From: Chloroflexota bacterium
GTDB lineage: Bacteria; Chloroflexota; Anaerolineae; Promineifilales; Promineifilaceae
Direction: 5' to 3'
Length of the DNA: 26,218 nt
Assembly: GCA_008501785.1 (NCBI GenBank)
Contig: QQUD01001127.1
Coordinates: 1-26,218 of the forward strand
Below are positions 14,472 to 22,078 of this stretch, in pieces. The notes under the pieces are model-generated. The model did no database searches. It saw only the letters and a program-made list of their open reading frames with translations, and had not been told where the DNA came from. Each line of letters begins with the position of its first letter. Positions within the stretch are counted from its first letter, which is position 1. The position numbers and the translations under genes were made by a program.

Positions 14472-15664
14472 TGGTTGAAAAAATAGAAAAATTGAATAGA
14501 AAAAAGTTGGTTGATGGGTATTGGTATGTGATTGGAGGGGTGTTTGTGGGAACGGCCGTTCTCTTCATCGTTCACCTCCAAACTGGCTACATGCCCCCTT
14601 CTGAAGCATTTACCATACCCATCTTGAATCTACCCGTTTATTGGTATGGCATTTGGATTGTGGGTGGCATTTCGCTGGGAGCATACATCATCACCCAGCT
14701 TGCCAGAGAGCGTATGCTGGCACTATTTGCCGAAATTGTGCCGGTTGATGTGCAGCAGCGGACTCTCTCCTCATTAAACTTATCAGATGAAATAGAAGCC
14801 ACTTTACAAAAGCAACAAATTCAAACGTTGGGCGAATTACTGCTCGTTTGGGGTGCAAATAGTCAAGACATTAAGCTGAAGGGCGACGATGTTGCGCAGG
14901 TGAAAGCTGCGCTTGCGGCTGCACCAGATGTCGAAGAATCTTGGTGGCAAGATGCCCTCTGGCGGCAATGGTATCCCGACCACGTGTGGAATGCGATGAT
15001 TCTTGTCATGATTTTAGGTGTGATTGGGGCGCGTTTATACCATGTGATGACGCCTTCACCGAGCATGGCGGCTGTTGGTATTCATTCACCAATGGATTAT
15101 TTTCGAAACCCAGCACAGTTGTTTAATCTGCGAAATGGCGGGTTGGGCATTTACGGCGGTTTAGCCGGTGGTGCGTTGGGTTTATGGATTTACACAAGGC
15201 GGCAGCGCATTTCGATGCTGAATTGGACAGATTTGGCGGTAGTTGCTGTGTCTCTGGGCCAGGCGATTGGGCGCTGGGGTAACTTTTTTAATCAGGAACT
15301 ATACGGCCGTCCCACAAATCTGCCCTGGGCAATCATTATCGAGGCACGACACAGACTGCCTGCTTTTGCCGAATTCGAACGATTTCACCCCGCATTTTTA
15401 TATGAGTCGCTGTGGAATCTGCTCACGTTTGGTGTGTTGTGGACGTTAGCTAAGAAATATCCTGGCAAGTTAATGCGCGGTGAGTTAACTGCGTTTTACT
15501 TGATTTTTTACGCAATTGGCCGTATTTTGCTAGAGACGGTGCGCCTTGACAGCCGCACAATGGCTTTAGGAACAATGCAGCTAAATATGGCAGTAGCAAC
15601 GTTTGTATCCATTTTGATTGCAATTTTTATGGGTGGATTCGTAGTTTGGAAACGATTGAGATAG
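14471..15664 (+). CDS. lgt: Prolipoprotein diacylglyceryl transferase with an inserted helix-hairpin-helix-like domain
   Basis: Lgt moves a diacylglyceryl group from phosphatidylglycerol to the lipobox cysteine of prelipoproteins. Visible family features: P-V-Y-W-Y-G (55-60), G-G-L-G-I-Y-G-G-L (223-231), G-R-W-G-N-F-F-N with R268 and N271, and H-P-A-F-L-Y-E (306-312). Two oddities: Y228 stands where E. coli has the important H103, and residues about 79-168 are an insertion in the loop after the first conserved helix. Part of it (about 99-150) resembles the C-terminal domain of RNA polymerase alpha, with L-N-L-S, then I-Q-T-L-G-E-L-L, then K-G-D-D-V-A-Q-V-K-A-A-L. At 397 residues it is about 100 longer than usual. 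Start at ATG 14471 is coupled to the preceding gene; TTG 14453 is possible. Confidence 0.9.
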   Translation: MVEKIEKLNRKKLVDGYWYVIGGVFVGTAVLFIVHLQTGYMPPSEAFTIPILNLPVYWYGIWIVGGISLGAYIITQLARERMLALFAEIVPVDVQQRTLSSLNLSDEIEATLQKQQIQTLGELLLVWGANSQDIKLKGDDVAQVKAALAAAPDVEESWWQDALWRQWYPDHVWNAMILVMILGVIGARLYHVMTPSPSMAAVGIHSPMDYFRNPAQLFNLRNGGLGIYGGLAGGALGLWIYTRRQRISMLNWTDLAVVAVSLGQAIGRWGNFFNQELYGRPTNLPWAIIIEARHRLPAFAEFERFHPAFLYESLWNLLTFGVLWTLAKKYPGKLMRGELTAFYLIFYAIGRILLETVRLDSRTMALGTMQLNMAVATFVSILIAIFMGGFVVWKRLR

Positions 15665-15668
15665 ATAG

Positions 15669-15744
15669 AGGGGGTGGGGACTAGGGTTTAGGGACTGTGT
15701 TTAGCCAATCCCCAATCCCTAGCCCCCAATCCCCAATCCCCAAT
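15669..15744. repeat. GGGGACT / CCCCAAT heptamer hairpin after lgt
   Basis: GGGGACTAGGGTTTAGGGACT is followed, after a short spacer, by CCCCAATCCCTAGCCCCCAATCCCC-type units (CCCCAAT repeated four times with CCCTAG between). The halves are complementary in large part and can form a long stem. CCCCAAT is one of the classic cyanobacterial STRR heptanucleotides. It may close the transcript of the phosphatidyltransferase-lgt pair. Confidence 0.75.
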
Positions 15745-15854
15745 TAGTACGTAATTCCTGTATTCAAGGCGCACTTTTTTGTCACAATTTAATAAATGTT
15801 GGTGTTTAGGGGGGCGTAAGAAATCGTATTGGTTATTTTAGCCAGGAGTTCACC

Positions 15855-16781
15855 ATGATTGAGGCTGAAAATTTAGGTAAGGTTTTTGACAAGTTTACGG
15901 CCGTTCATAATCTGTCGTTAAACATTCCACCTGGACAACTATTGGCTTTGTTAGGGCCAAATGGGGCTGGCAAAACAACGACGGTCCGTATGCTGGGATC
16001 TATTTTGCAGCCCACGACTGGCTGGGCCAAAATCAACGGGTTTAATGTGCAAACAGAGGCGGCGCAAGTGCGCCATGCAATCGGGATGTTGACGGAGCAG
16101 CCCGGTTTGTATTTGCGCATGACGGGGTTGGAGTATTTGGTGTTTTACGGCCGTTTATATGGCCTCTCAGACGCAGATGCAAAAAAACGTGGCACAGCTA
16201 TGTTCAAGCGATTTGCGATGCCAGGAGCCGAAAAACGACGCTTAGGTGAGTATTCTAAAGGAATGCGCCAAAAAGTTGGCTTAATTCGATCCCTTTTACA
16301 CGATCCGGCCGTTTTGCTGCTAGATGAACCCACATCGGCAATGGACCCGCACAGTGCCAAACTCGTGCGTGATGCGATTATTGAGCTGCGAGACGATAAG
16401 CGAACGGTTATTCTCTGTACTCACAATTTAGCCGAAGCTGAACTGTTGGCTGATACGATTGCCATTATCAAAAAAGGTACGATTGTTGCCCAAGGAAGCG
16501 TCGCACAGCTTAAGCAGCAGCTATTGGGACATCCACAGCTAGAAGTTCGTGTAGACAAACATTTGAATGGCGAAATTAAGGAGCTGCAAGATTTGGTAAC
16601 TGTTGAATGGGTGCGTGATGATGTGATTCGATATTGCACCAGCAGCCCAGAAAGCACGAATCCGCAAATTGTACGCCGTTTAGATGGCCTGGGGTTGGGT
16701 GTAATAACGATTAAAGAGATTACGCAGAGCTTAGAAGAAGTTTATTTACGCGTTGTTTCAGAAGAGGTAGAGGAAATTTGA
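15855..16781 (+). CDS. ABC transporter ATP-binding protein (ABC-2/NatA type)
   Basis: Cytoplasmic ATPase of an ABC exporter, 308 residues. Walker A G-P-N-G-A-G-K-T-T (34-42), Q-loop L-T-E-Q-P (79-83), signature Y-S-K-G-M (133-137, Ser-Lys-Gly variant), Walker B L-L-L-D-E-P (154-159) and the switch histidine H190 in C-T-H-N are all present. A C-terminal extension of about 90 residues is usual for NatA/CcmA-type ATPases. The permease gene starts 51 bases downstream, so the two form one transporter. Ribosome site CAGGAG before the ATG. It carries two ACGGCCGT palindromes, at 15897 and 16147. Substrate unknown. Confidence 0.92.
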   Translation: MIEAENLGKVFDKFTAVHNLSLNIPPGQLLALLGPNGAGKTTTVRMLGSILQPTTGWAKINGFNVQTEAAQVRHAIGMLTEQPGLYLRMTGLEYLVFYGRLYGLSDADAKKRGTAMFKRFAMPGAEKRRLGEYSKGMRQKVGLIRSLLHDPAVLLLDEPTSAMDPHSAKLVRDAIIELRDDKRTVILCTHNLAEAELLADTIAIIKKGTIVAQGSVAQLKQQLLGHPQLEVRVDKHLNGEIKELQDLVTVEWVRDDVIRYCTSSPESTNPQIVRRLDGLGLGVITIKEITQSLEEVYLRVVSEEVEEI

Positions 16782-16832
16782 TGGACACCCAATCTCTTAC
16801 CTTACTTTCGAAAGTTAGTTTTGGAGGTAGCT

Positions 16833-18296
16833 ATGGCTGCACTAACCAATAATTTCCCCCGATTTGATCGCAATGATTTACGGATGACGCTTGTGGTCAC
16901 GCGGCGCGAGGTGCGTGATTCTTTTCGAGATTGGCGCATTGTGATCCCGATCATATTGTTGACGATTGCGTTTCCTGGGTTGATGAACTTCACGGCGGCG
17001 CGGTTGTTGGGCTTTGTGCAAAATTATGGTGCTGAGTTAATTGGCAATCAACTGATTCCATTTTTGCTGTTGGTCGTGGGCTTTTTCCCGATGTCGTTTT
17101 CGCTGATTATTGCGTTGGAGGCATTTGTAGGTGAAAAGGAGCGGCGCAGCTTGGAACCGTTGTTGGGCACGCCGTTAACAAACACACAGCTTTATTTTGG
17201 GAAGATGTTGGCGGCTTTGGTGCCTCCGCTGTTGGCCAGCTATTTGGGAATGAGTGTTTACCTTGTAAGTTTGTATTTTAATGTTGGTTGGCGACCGGAA
17301 CTGGAACTCTTGGCGCAAGCGATGGTGTTGACGACGGTTCAGGGGGTGATTATGGTGGCGGGCGCTGTAATTGTTTCTAGTCAGGTGACAAGCGTGCGGG
17401 CCGCAAATTTGTTGGCGAGCTTTATCATTGTACCGATGGCACTGTTGATTCAAGCTGAGGCGGCGGCACTGTTTTGGGGCAACCATGCCGGCTTGTGGTG
17501 GCTGGCACTGGCGTTGTTTATTACGGCGTTAATGCTAATGCGGATGGGTGTGCGTATTTTTAATCGGGAAGAGTTGATGGGGCGGGAGATTGATCAACTG
17601 CGGATTGGTTGGATGTTGAGTCAGTTTTGGGGTCATTTTAGCGGCCGTTTTGAAAATAATGAGTATCCAAATCCACTGGAATGGTATCGACAAAACTGGC
17701 GGATATTGAAGGGGTTGAAAACGGCCGTTTTCGCCCAACTCGTAGCATTGATAGGTGCGATTTTACTTGGGGCATTTTTAGCATCCAAATTTGAGTTTAC
17801 AGGAGCGCTGAAGGCAGATTTGACTGGTAGCAACATGACAGAAAACTTGGAAGCCATGCAAGTTTATCTGTCGGCACTCCCCTTATTTATCTTTTTTCAA
17901 AACATTCGGGCGCTTACGTTGCAATCGCTGCTCGGCGTCTTTACTTTTGGGGTGTTGGGTATTCTCGTATCTATGCTGCCGTGGGGCATCATCAGTTTTG
18001 TGACGATGCAGTTTTACCTGGCAGGCCAAAATCCGTTTACGTTTATGCTGGCAACCGTCGTGCCTCATGCTGTGGTTGAATTACCCGCGCTGTTGATAGC
18101 TTCCGCCGCTGGATTACGCTGGCACGCCGTGGTAATAGCGCCGCCCCCGCGTCAAACATTAAGCGAAGCATTTCTGCAGGCAGCGGCTGAATTTACACGG
18201 CTTTTTGTGGGGGTTGTGATTCCGCTTCTGTTTATTTCGGCAATGATTGAAGGGTTTGTTACACCTCGGATTGTGGTGGCGTTGTATGGGGGATAA
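16833..18296 (+). CDS. ABC-2 type transporter permease
   Basis: A 487-residue membrane protein, partner of the preceding ATPase. It begins with the usual cytoplasmic segment V-T-R-R-E-V-R-D-S-F-R-D-W-R, then a first helix, a large loop and a group of helices containing G-E-K-E-R-R-S-L-E-P-L-L-G-T-P-L, the coupling-helix motif of ABC-2/NatB permeases. A second hydrophilic part (about 245-300) precedes a C-terminal helix group, so the protein may be a double-length permease. Start at ATG 16833, with GGAGG at 16822-16826; an upstream TTG at 16821 overlaps that site. A palindrome of 16 bp, GAAAACGGCCGTTTTC, lies at 17717-17732. Substrate unknown. Confidence 0.85.
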   Translation: MAALTNNFPRFDRNDLRMTLVVTRREVRDSFRDWRIVIPIILLTIAFPGLMNFTAARLLGFVQNYGAELIGNQLIPFLLLVVGFFPMSFSLIIALEAFVGEKERRSLEPLLGTPLTNTQLYFGKMLAALVPPLLASYLGMSVYLVSLYFNVGWRPELELLAQAMVLTTVQGVIMVAGAVIVSSQVTSVRAANLLASFIIVPMALLIQAEAAALFWGNHAGLWWLALALFITALMLMRMGVRIFNREELMGREIDQLRIGWMLSQFWGHFSGRFENNEYPNPLEWYRQNWRILKGLKTAVFAQLVALIGAILLGAFLASKFEFTGALKADLTGSNMTENLEAMQVYLSALPLFIFFQNIRALTLQSLLGVFTFGVLGILVSMLPWGIISFVTMQFYLAGQNPFTFMLATVVPHAVVELPALLIASAAGLRWHAVVIAPPPRQTLSEAFLQAAAEFTRLFVGVVIPLLFISAMIEGFVTPRIVVALYGG

Positions 18297-18371
18297 GAAA
18301 TCGAATGCATTCTATGTCTAAGCTTAAAACATATTAATAAATTAAATTGGTAATCGCTTGCGTCCCAAAAT

Positions 18372-19049
18372 TCATTTTGGAGCATTTTGATAAGATTTTG
18401 CTTTTTGATGTACTTTGTTGAGTTCTGCTGTAATTTGGGCTAATAATGCATCATCATTGTTGTCTTTTTTGTTGGGCATAATGGGAGGGCCAAAAAACAT
18501 TTTGATGCGGCCGAATGGGATTGCAACTTCATGATTGTCCCAGCGGTTGATGTGATAGGCTGGGGTGGCGTAGGTGGCGACTGGAATAACGGCCGTTTCT
18601 GCCTTCCGCGCCAAAAAAGCAACACCCCCTTTAGGCTGGTGAGCGGGACCGTCTGGCCCATCGGGCGCTATCATCGACATTTTCCCCTTTTTCATCGCTT
18701 GAATAACGCGGAGCAAAGTGCGTCCCGATGCCATTGGATTCCCCTGCATATCAATGGCAAACATGCTGGCTCCTAAACGCGTTCCCAATCGCCCCAGAAT
18801 CGCCTGGCGCACATCGCCAACCATGATGGTGCAGAAATTTTCTGCATTTTGAAACCGGTCGCCGTACATCGTGAATGTAGTGACGTGTTCGTGCCAGTAT
18901 GCCCACAGTAACGGCCGTCCCGACGCTTTCGCCTGTTCGACATTTTCTTGACCATCAAATTCCCAGCGAACAGTGCCAGAAACAAGCCGGTTATAGCGAT
19001 AAAGTGTTTCACCTTCGATTTTGTACCATAGTGATTGCAGTCTTGACAT
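18372..19049 (-). CDS. Lysophospholipid acyltransferase family protein (DUF374)
   Basis: A 225-residue acyltransferase-like protein of the type that acylates lysophospholipids or lipid A precursors. The catalytic-type histidine lies in Y-W-H-E-H-V (H53 and H55), and the substrate-site signature A-P-D-G-P-D-G-P is at 128-135, followed by G-G-V-A-F-L-A-R, which is characteristic of DUF374. Start is set at 19049 because CTGGAG lies at 19056-19061 and because the upstream extension of the reading frame crosses a repeat hairpin. It lies downstream of pssA on the same strand, consistent with a phospholipid role. Both ACGGCCGT copies within it (18589, 18911) are in reading frame. Confidence 0.85.
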   Translation of the reverse strand: MSRLQSLWYKIEGETLYRYNRLVSGTVRWEFDGQENVEQAKASGRPLLWAYWHEHVTTFTMYGDRFQNAENFCTIMVGDVRQAILGRLGTRLGASMFAIDMQGNPMASGRTLLRVIQAMKKGKMSMIAPDGPDGPAHQPKGGVAFLARKAETAVIPVATYATPAYHINRWDNHEVAIPFGRIKMFFGPPIMPNKKDNNDDALLAQITAELNKVHQKAKSYQNAPK

Positions 19050-19108
19050 GGGTGCTCCAGTTATTTTCGATGTGCGCCAGTAATCGTATAGTGAAGTTTC
19101 ACCTAAAA

Positions 19109-19189
19109 CCGATAAAATCGTGATCGTAATCGCAGCTCGTGATCGTGATCGATTTTCGATTTTTCGATCACGACTTACGATTTTATCGG
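19109..19189. repeat. TGATCG-rich cruciform between pssA and the acyltransferase gene
   Basis: A perfect 13-bp outer inverted repeat, CCGATAAAATCGT (19109-19121) with 19177-19189, encloses an inner 9-bp stem TCGTGATCG (19137-19145) with 19165-19173, and several TGATCG units. The right arm begins inside the end of pssA (its stop codon is in the arm). It may terminate the psd-pssA message or be another mobile repeat. Confidence 0.7.
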
Positions 19190-19887
19190 AAGGTTTTATA
19201 ACCGTAACGCGCAATTGAGATGCCAAGATATGTATTGTTCCACATAAACCATGCATTGGGGAATGTGAGGAAATAGAGGGAAATGGCAAAACAAACAATC
19301 AAGAACGCATTTTTTCGTTTGCTGGAAAATATCCATAAAAATGAAGGGAAGGGGATCGTGCTCACCATTAGTGCGCAAGTGATGAGAACAAGTGGAATAA
19401 ACCAGAAGTCCGGCATATTGACGATGGGTGTTGCTAAATCTGCCAGTACCGCTAGTGCCAGCGTTGCTCCACCTGTTGAGATGGTTAAACCTGCTGAATC
19501 TTTGCTGCCACTTTCTTTGGCAGGTAGTAGGTTAAATCTGGCTAACCGAAAGGCACCAGCGAGTGGAAAGGCAATAACGGCAGGCCATACCCATCCCATT
19601 GCCACACCTTCCGCTTGTAAGTGCATGAAAATGAGTACCGCAGGTGCTGTTCCAAGACTGACCATATCCACTAACGAATCAAGCTGTAGGCCGAATTCGG
19701 AGCCAGCTTTGAGGGTTCGTGCAGCTGCCCCGTCAAACAGGTCGAGAATGTAGCTGGTGAGAATGAGCGCACCAGCCCAGTTTAATTCTCCGGAGGCTGC
19801 AAGCAAGATGGCGATGATGCCACATGTAAGTGAGGCAAAAGTAATCCCATTGGGAACAAGATAACGATATTTGCTGTTCATAGGCAT
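19183..19887 (-). CDS. pssA: CDP-diacylglycerol-serine O-phosphatidyltransferase
   Basis: Makes phosphatidylserine from CDP-diacylglycerol and serine. The 234-residue membrane protein has the full family motif D49-x2-D52-G53-x2-A56-R57-x8-G66-x3-D70-x3-D74 and the PssA-type start V-P-N-G-I-T-F-A-S-L-T-C-G. It also has F-R-L-A-R-F-N (112-118), typical of this subfamily. It follows psd with a one-base TAATG overlap, which supports the start at 19887; a second ATG at 19881 has better spacing from GAGG. The product is the substrate of the enzyme encoded just upstream. Confidence 0.93.
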   Translation of the reverse strand: MPMNSKYRYLVPNGITFASLTCGIIAILLAASGELNWAGALILTSYILDLFDGAAARTLKAGSEFGLQLDSLVDMVSLGTAPAVLIFMHLQAEGVAMGWVWPAVIAFPLAGAFRLARFNLLPAKESGSKDSAGLTISTGGATLALAVLADLATPIVNMPDFWFIPLVLITCALMVSTIPFPSFLWIFSSKRKNAFLIVCFAISLYFLTFPNAWFMWNNTYLGISIARYGYKTFR

Positions 19888-20570
19888 TAACCTCGTGTTG
19901 GTAATTGGGCAATGGGGGTGATGCCGCCTGTTACGCGATCACCAACTTTTACTAATATTGTAGCATTAGTGGGCAAAAAAAGATCGATCCGTGAGCCGAA
20001 TCGAATGAGTCCGTAGCGTTGACCGGATTGGGCTGTGTCACCGGGCTGCATGTAGTTGACGCAGCGCCGAGCCAGAATGCCTGCGATTTGTTTGACTAAA
20101 ACACGGCCGTATTCCGATTCCGTAATCATGGCAATATATTCGTTCACATCAGATGCTTCGGGGCGAAAGGCTTGTAATTTTTTACCCGGTCGATGGTCTA
20201 CCAGGGTTACTTTGCCGCCCAGAGGCACCCGCTGCACATGCACGTCCATCACGCTCAGAAACATGCTGACACGAATGGTTTCTTCGTGTAAATAGGTTGT
20301 TTCCTGAAATGGCGTGATTTCTACAATTTCACCGTCTCCAGGACCGACCACCAGCCCCGGTTCGTCAAGCGTTTGTCGATTGGGGTCGCGAAAAAAGTAG
20401 AGAATGAGGAGCCACAGCCCCGAGATGAGGGACAGGAAAATGCCGGTTCCTAGGTTTTTGAACATGAGGTAAAGGAAAACGGCCGTTCCCCACACCATCG
20501 AGAAAATTCCAATTGTTGTGCCACCGCCTTGTGCAAAAGGCCAGTCGCGATCTTCGCCATATTTAGCCAT
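19887..20570 (-). CDS. psd: Phosphatidylserine decarboxylase proenzyme (short type)
   Basis: Converts phosphatidylserine to phosphatidylethanolamine. The 228-residue protein has two N-terminal helices, then F-F-R-D-P-N-R (the usual post-helix motif), D-V-H-V-Q-R-V-P, and the self-cleavage site G192-S193 in R-F-G-S-R-I-D, where Ser becomes the pyruvoyl group. The length and the G-S-R motif place it in the short, archaeal/PsdA-like class. Start at 20570 is supported by GGGAG at 20574-20578; the frame stays open upstream but that part looks non-coding. First gene of a psd-pssA operon. Confidence 0.93.
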   Translation of the reverse strand: MAKYGEDRDWPFAQGGGTTIGIFSMVWGTAVFLYLMFKNLGTGIFLSLISGLWLLILYFFRDPNRQTLDEPGLVVGPGDGEIVEITPFQETTYLHEETIRVSMFLSVMDVHVQRVPLGGKVTLVDHRPGKKLQAFRPEASDVNEYIAMITESEYGRVLVKQIAGILARRCVNYMQPGDTAQSGQRYGLIRFGSRIDLFLPTNATILVKVGDRVTGGITPIAQLPTRG

Positions 20571-20781
20571 ACTCTCCCTCTTGACTCTGTTGTATATAAA
20601 AGTCGCGCCGCATTGTAGCATTGGCTATTTGGGGGAGCAAATGGCGAAGAAAAAATGTGAAGAGAAATTATACTATACTGGATTTTTTGGTTGGATAGTT
20701 TGGTTGGGGGTATTTTGAAGTGTCTCCTGTGGTTCGAAACCATACTCGGATGTTGAATTCGATTGAAGTTTATGAGTGATG

Positions 20782-20799
20782 GGGAAACGGCCGTTTCCC
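20782..20799. repeat. 18-bp perfect palindrome centred on ACGGCCGT, between genes
   Basis: GGGAAACGGCCGTTTCCC is the only copy of the octamer in this window that is outside a gene. It lies in the 548-base divergent gap 20571-21118 between psd and the hydrolase gene. That gap also holds a possible short leader peptide and a pair of hairpins (listed separately); the rest is A/T-rich with no recognised gene. Confidence 0.85.
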
Positions 20800-20894
20800 A
20801 CACCCCATTCCAATGAAGATCATTTTTATGGATATGATTGTGCAGTGTATAATGGAAATATATTTTGCAGGAATTGCTTTTCTGAGGAGACATC

Positions 20895-20921
20895 ATGAAC
20901 GTGGCACACCTCCACCCATGA
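20895..20921 (+). CDS. Possible 8-residue leader peptide (M-N-V-A-H-L-H-P)
   Basis: GAGGAGA at 20884-20890 is a good ribosome site 4 bases before an ATG that opens eight codons ending in TGA. Ten bases after the stop come two perfect hairpins. This is the layout of a translated leader or attenuator upstream of the hydrolase gene at 21119, but such a short frame may arise by chance. Confidence 0.3.
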   Translation: MNVAHLHP

Positions 20922-20930
20922 AAACCGTAG

Positions 20931-20969
20931 TGCGATTTGGTAAATCGCATATCGAATTAGCAATTCGAT
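20931..20969. other. Pair of perfect 8-bp hairpins
   Basis: TGCGATTT-GGT-AAATCGCA (20931-20949) and ATCGAATT-AGC-AATTCGAT (20951-20969) are two perfect stems of 8 bp with 3-base loops, separated by a single base. There is no T-run. They could be an RNA element or paired binding sites ahead of the hydrolase gene. Confidence 0.65.
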
Positions 20970-21118
20970 TTACATTGGAGCAACTTCTATAGTAATGGCT
21001 ACCTACGAACAAATATAAAAATTGACATAATGGCTTAATTTGCCAGAATAAGTAAAGTTACTAGAAATACCATAGAGATTTGAAGGCTCAAAATTTTATA
21101 ACAGGAGGATTTATTTAA

Positions 21119-21940
21119 ATGGACGTTAAGAAAGTAACAGCAGGTGGACGGCAAATCGCTTATTACGAAAGCGGTGGCACTGGCCCAAGTGTGATGTTGA
21201 TTCATGGCAATTCGGCTTCTAGCCAAACGTTTAAAGCGCAAGTGATGGGTGAATTTGGGCAAAAATATCGCGTCGTGGCGATGGACTTGCCCGGTCATGG
21301 TGAATCTGAGCAAGCCGCCGAGCCAGGAAAAACATACCATATGCCCGGATATGCAGCCGTTGTTGCAGAGGTGGCGCAAAAACTTGGACTAACAGATGGT
21401 GTATTTGTAGGCTGGAGTTTAGGCGGCCATATTGTATTGGAAGCGCACAATTTGCTGCCAGATGCAGCAGGCTTTGTTATTTTTGGTACACCACCGCTGG
21501 CGTTCCCGCCAGACATGGACAACGCTTTTTTGCCAAATCCGGCGATGGGGGCGGCTTTTGCAGAGGAATTAACGCAAGAGCAGATGGAAGGATTTGCGGC
21601 CGCTTGTCTCGCACCTGATTGTACGCATGACCTGGCTCCCTATGTGGCTGACATTGCCCGCACAGATGGCCGTGCGCGGGCCACAATGGCGGCCAGTATT
21701 GCGCCGAACGGGTATCAGGATGAAGTGGAGATTGTGAAGAATTTGAAACGGCCGTTAGCCATCCTCCACGGCGAGCAAGAGCAGTTAGTCAATGTAAACT
21801 ACATCAGCGCATTGGAAATGCCGACCCTGTGGCGTGGTGCATTGCAAATAATCCCCAAAGCAGGCCATACGCCGCAAACAGAAACCCCGGAAGCGTTTAG
21901 TGCGTTGTTGAGCGCTTTTGTAAATGACGTAACGGGCTAA
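21119..21940 (+). CDS. Alpha/beta hydrolase fold protein
   Basis: A 273-residue cytosolic hydrolase with a standard alpha/beta core: oxyanion motif H-G-N-S-A-S-S (29-35), nucleophile elbow G-W-S-L-G-G with S100, and the catalytic H250 in A-G-H-T-P-Q. The acid position is E221 in H-G-E-Q-E-Q-L-V, where most relatives have Asp. The lid region (about 125-200) is helical and is where substrate choice would lie; no substrate can be named. Strong ribosome site AGGAGG at 21103-21108. It appears to be a single-gene unit, closed by a strong stem-loop. Confidence 0.9.
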   Translation: MDVKKVTAGGRQIAYYESGGTGPSVMLIHGNSASSQTFKAQVMGEFGQKYRVVAMDLPGHGESEQAAEPGKTYHMPGYAAVVAEVAQKLGLTDGVFVGWSLGGHIVLEAHNLLPDAAGFVIFGTPPLAFPPDMDNAFLPNPAMGAAFAEELTQEQMEGFAAACLAPDCTHDLAPYVADIARTDGRARATMAASIAPNGYQDEVEIVKNLKRPLAILHGEQEQLVNVNYISALEMPTLWRGALQIIPKAGHTPQTETPEAFSALLSAFVNDVTG

Positions 21941-21956
21941 ATGATATTTCGTGTCT

Positions 21957-21989
21957 AGATTGGACCAATCTCCGAGATTGGTCCAATCT
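21957..21989. terminator. 15-bp perfect stem-loop after the hydrolase gene
   Basis: AGATTGGACCAATCT (21957-21971) pairs perfectly with 21975-21989 around the loop CCG, 17 bases after the stop codon. Only a short T/A stretch follows, so termination is likely but not certain. Each arm is itself a palindrome (AGATTGG-A-CCAATCT), the same design as the hairpin at 9754-9797. Confidence 0.65.
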
Positions 21990-22078
21990 TAAAAGCATAT
22001 TCCCCATCACTAATTCACACAGTAATCATAGGCAAAACATAACTCGCCCCACGCCATGCGCTTTGGTAAACTTGCGCC

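Noticed and set aside
15779..15784. TTGTCA upstream of the ABC ATPase gene
   Set aside because: No convincing -10 at the right spacing, unlike the identical hexamer before atpI.
16781..16852. 23-codon frame beginning at the ABC ATPase stop codon (ATGGACACC...)
   Set aside because: Overlaps the ribosome site and start of the permease gene, and the peptide resembles nothing known; probably chance.
19050..19298. Longer N-terminus for the acyltransferase protein
   Set aside because: The extension is encoded by the TGATCG cruciform and the end of pssA, and a good ribosome site supports the start at 19049.
19283..19753. 156-codon open frame on the plus strand opposite pssA
   Set aside because: pssA has a complete family motif on the other strand; the opposing product is low-complexity Ser/Ala-rich.
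20667..20672. TATAAT on the minus strand upstream of psd
   Set aside because: No -35 match at the proper distance, and the region is A/T-rich, so the hexamer may be chance.
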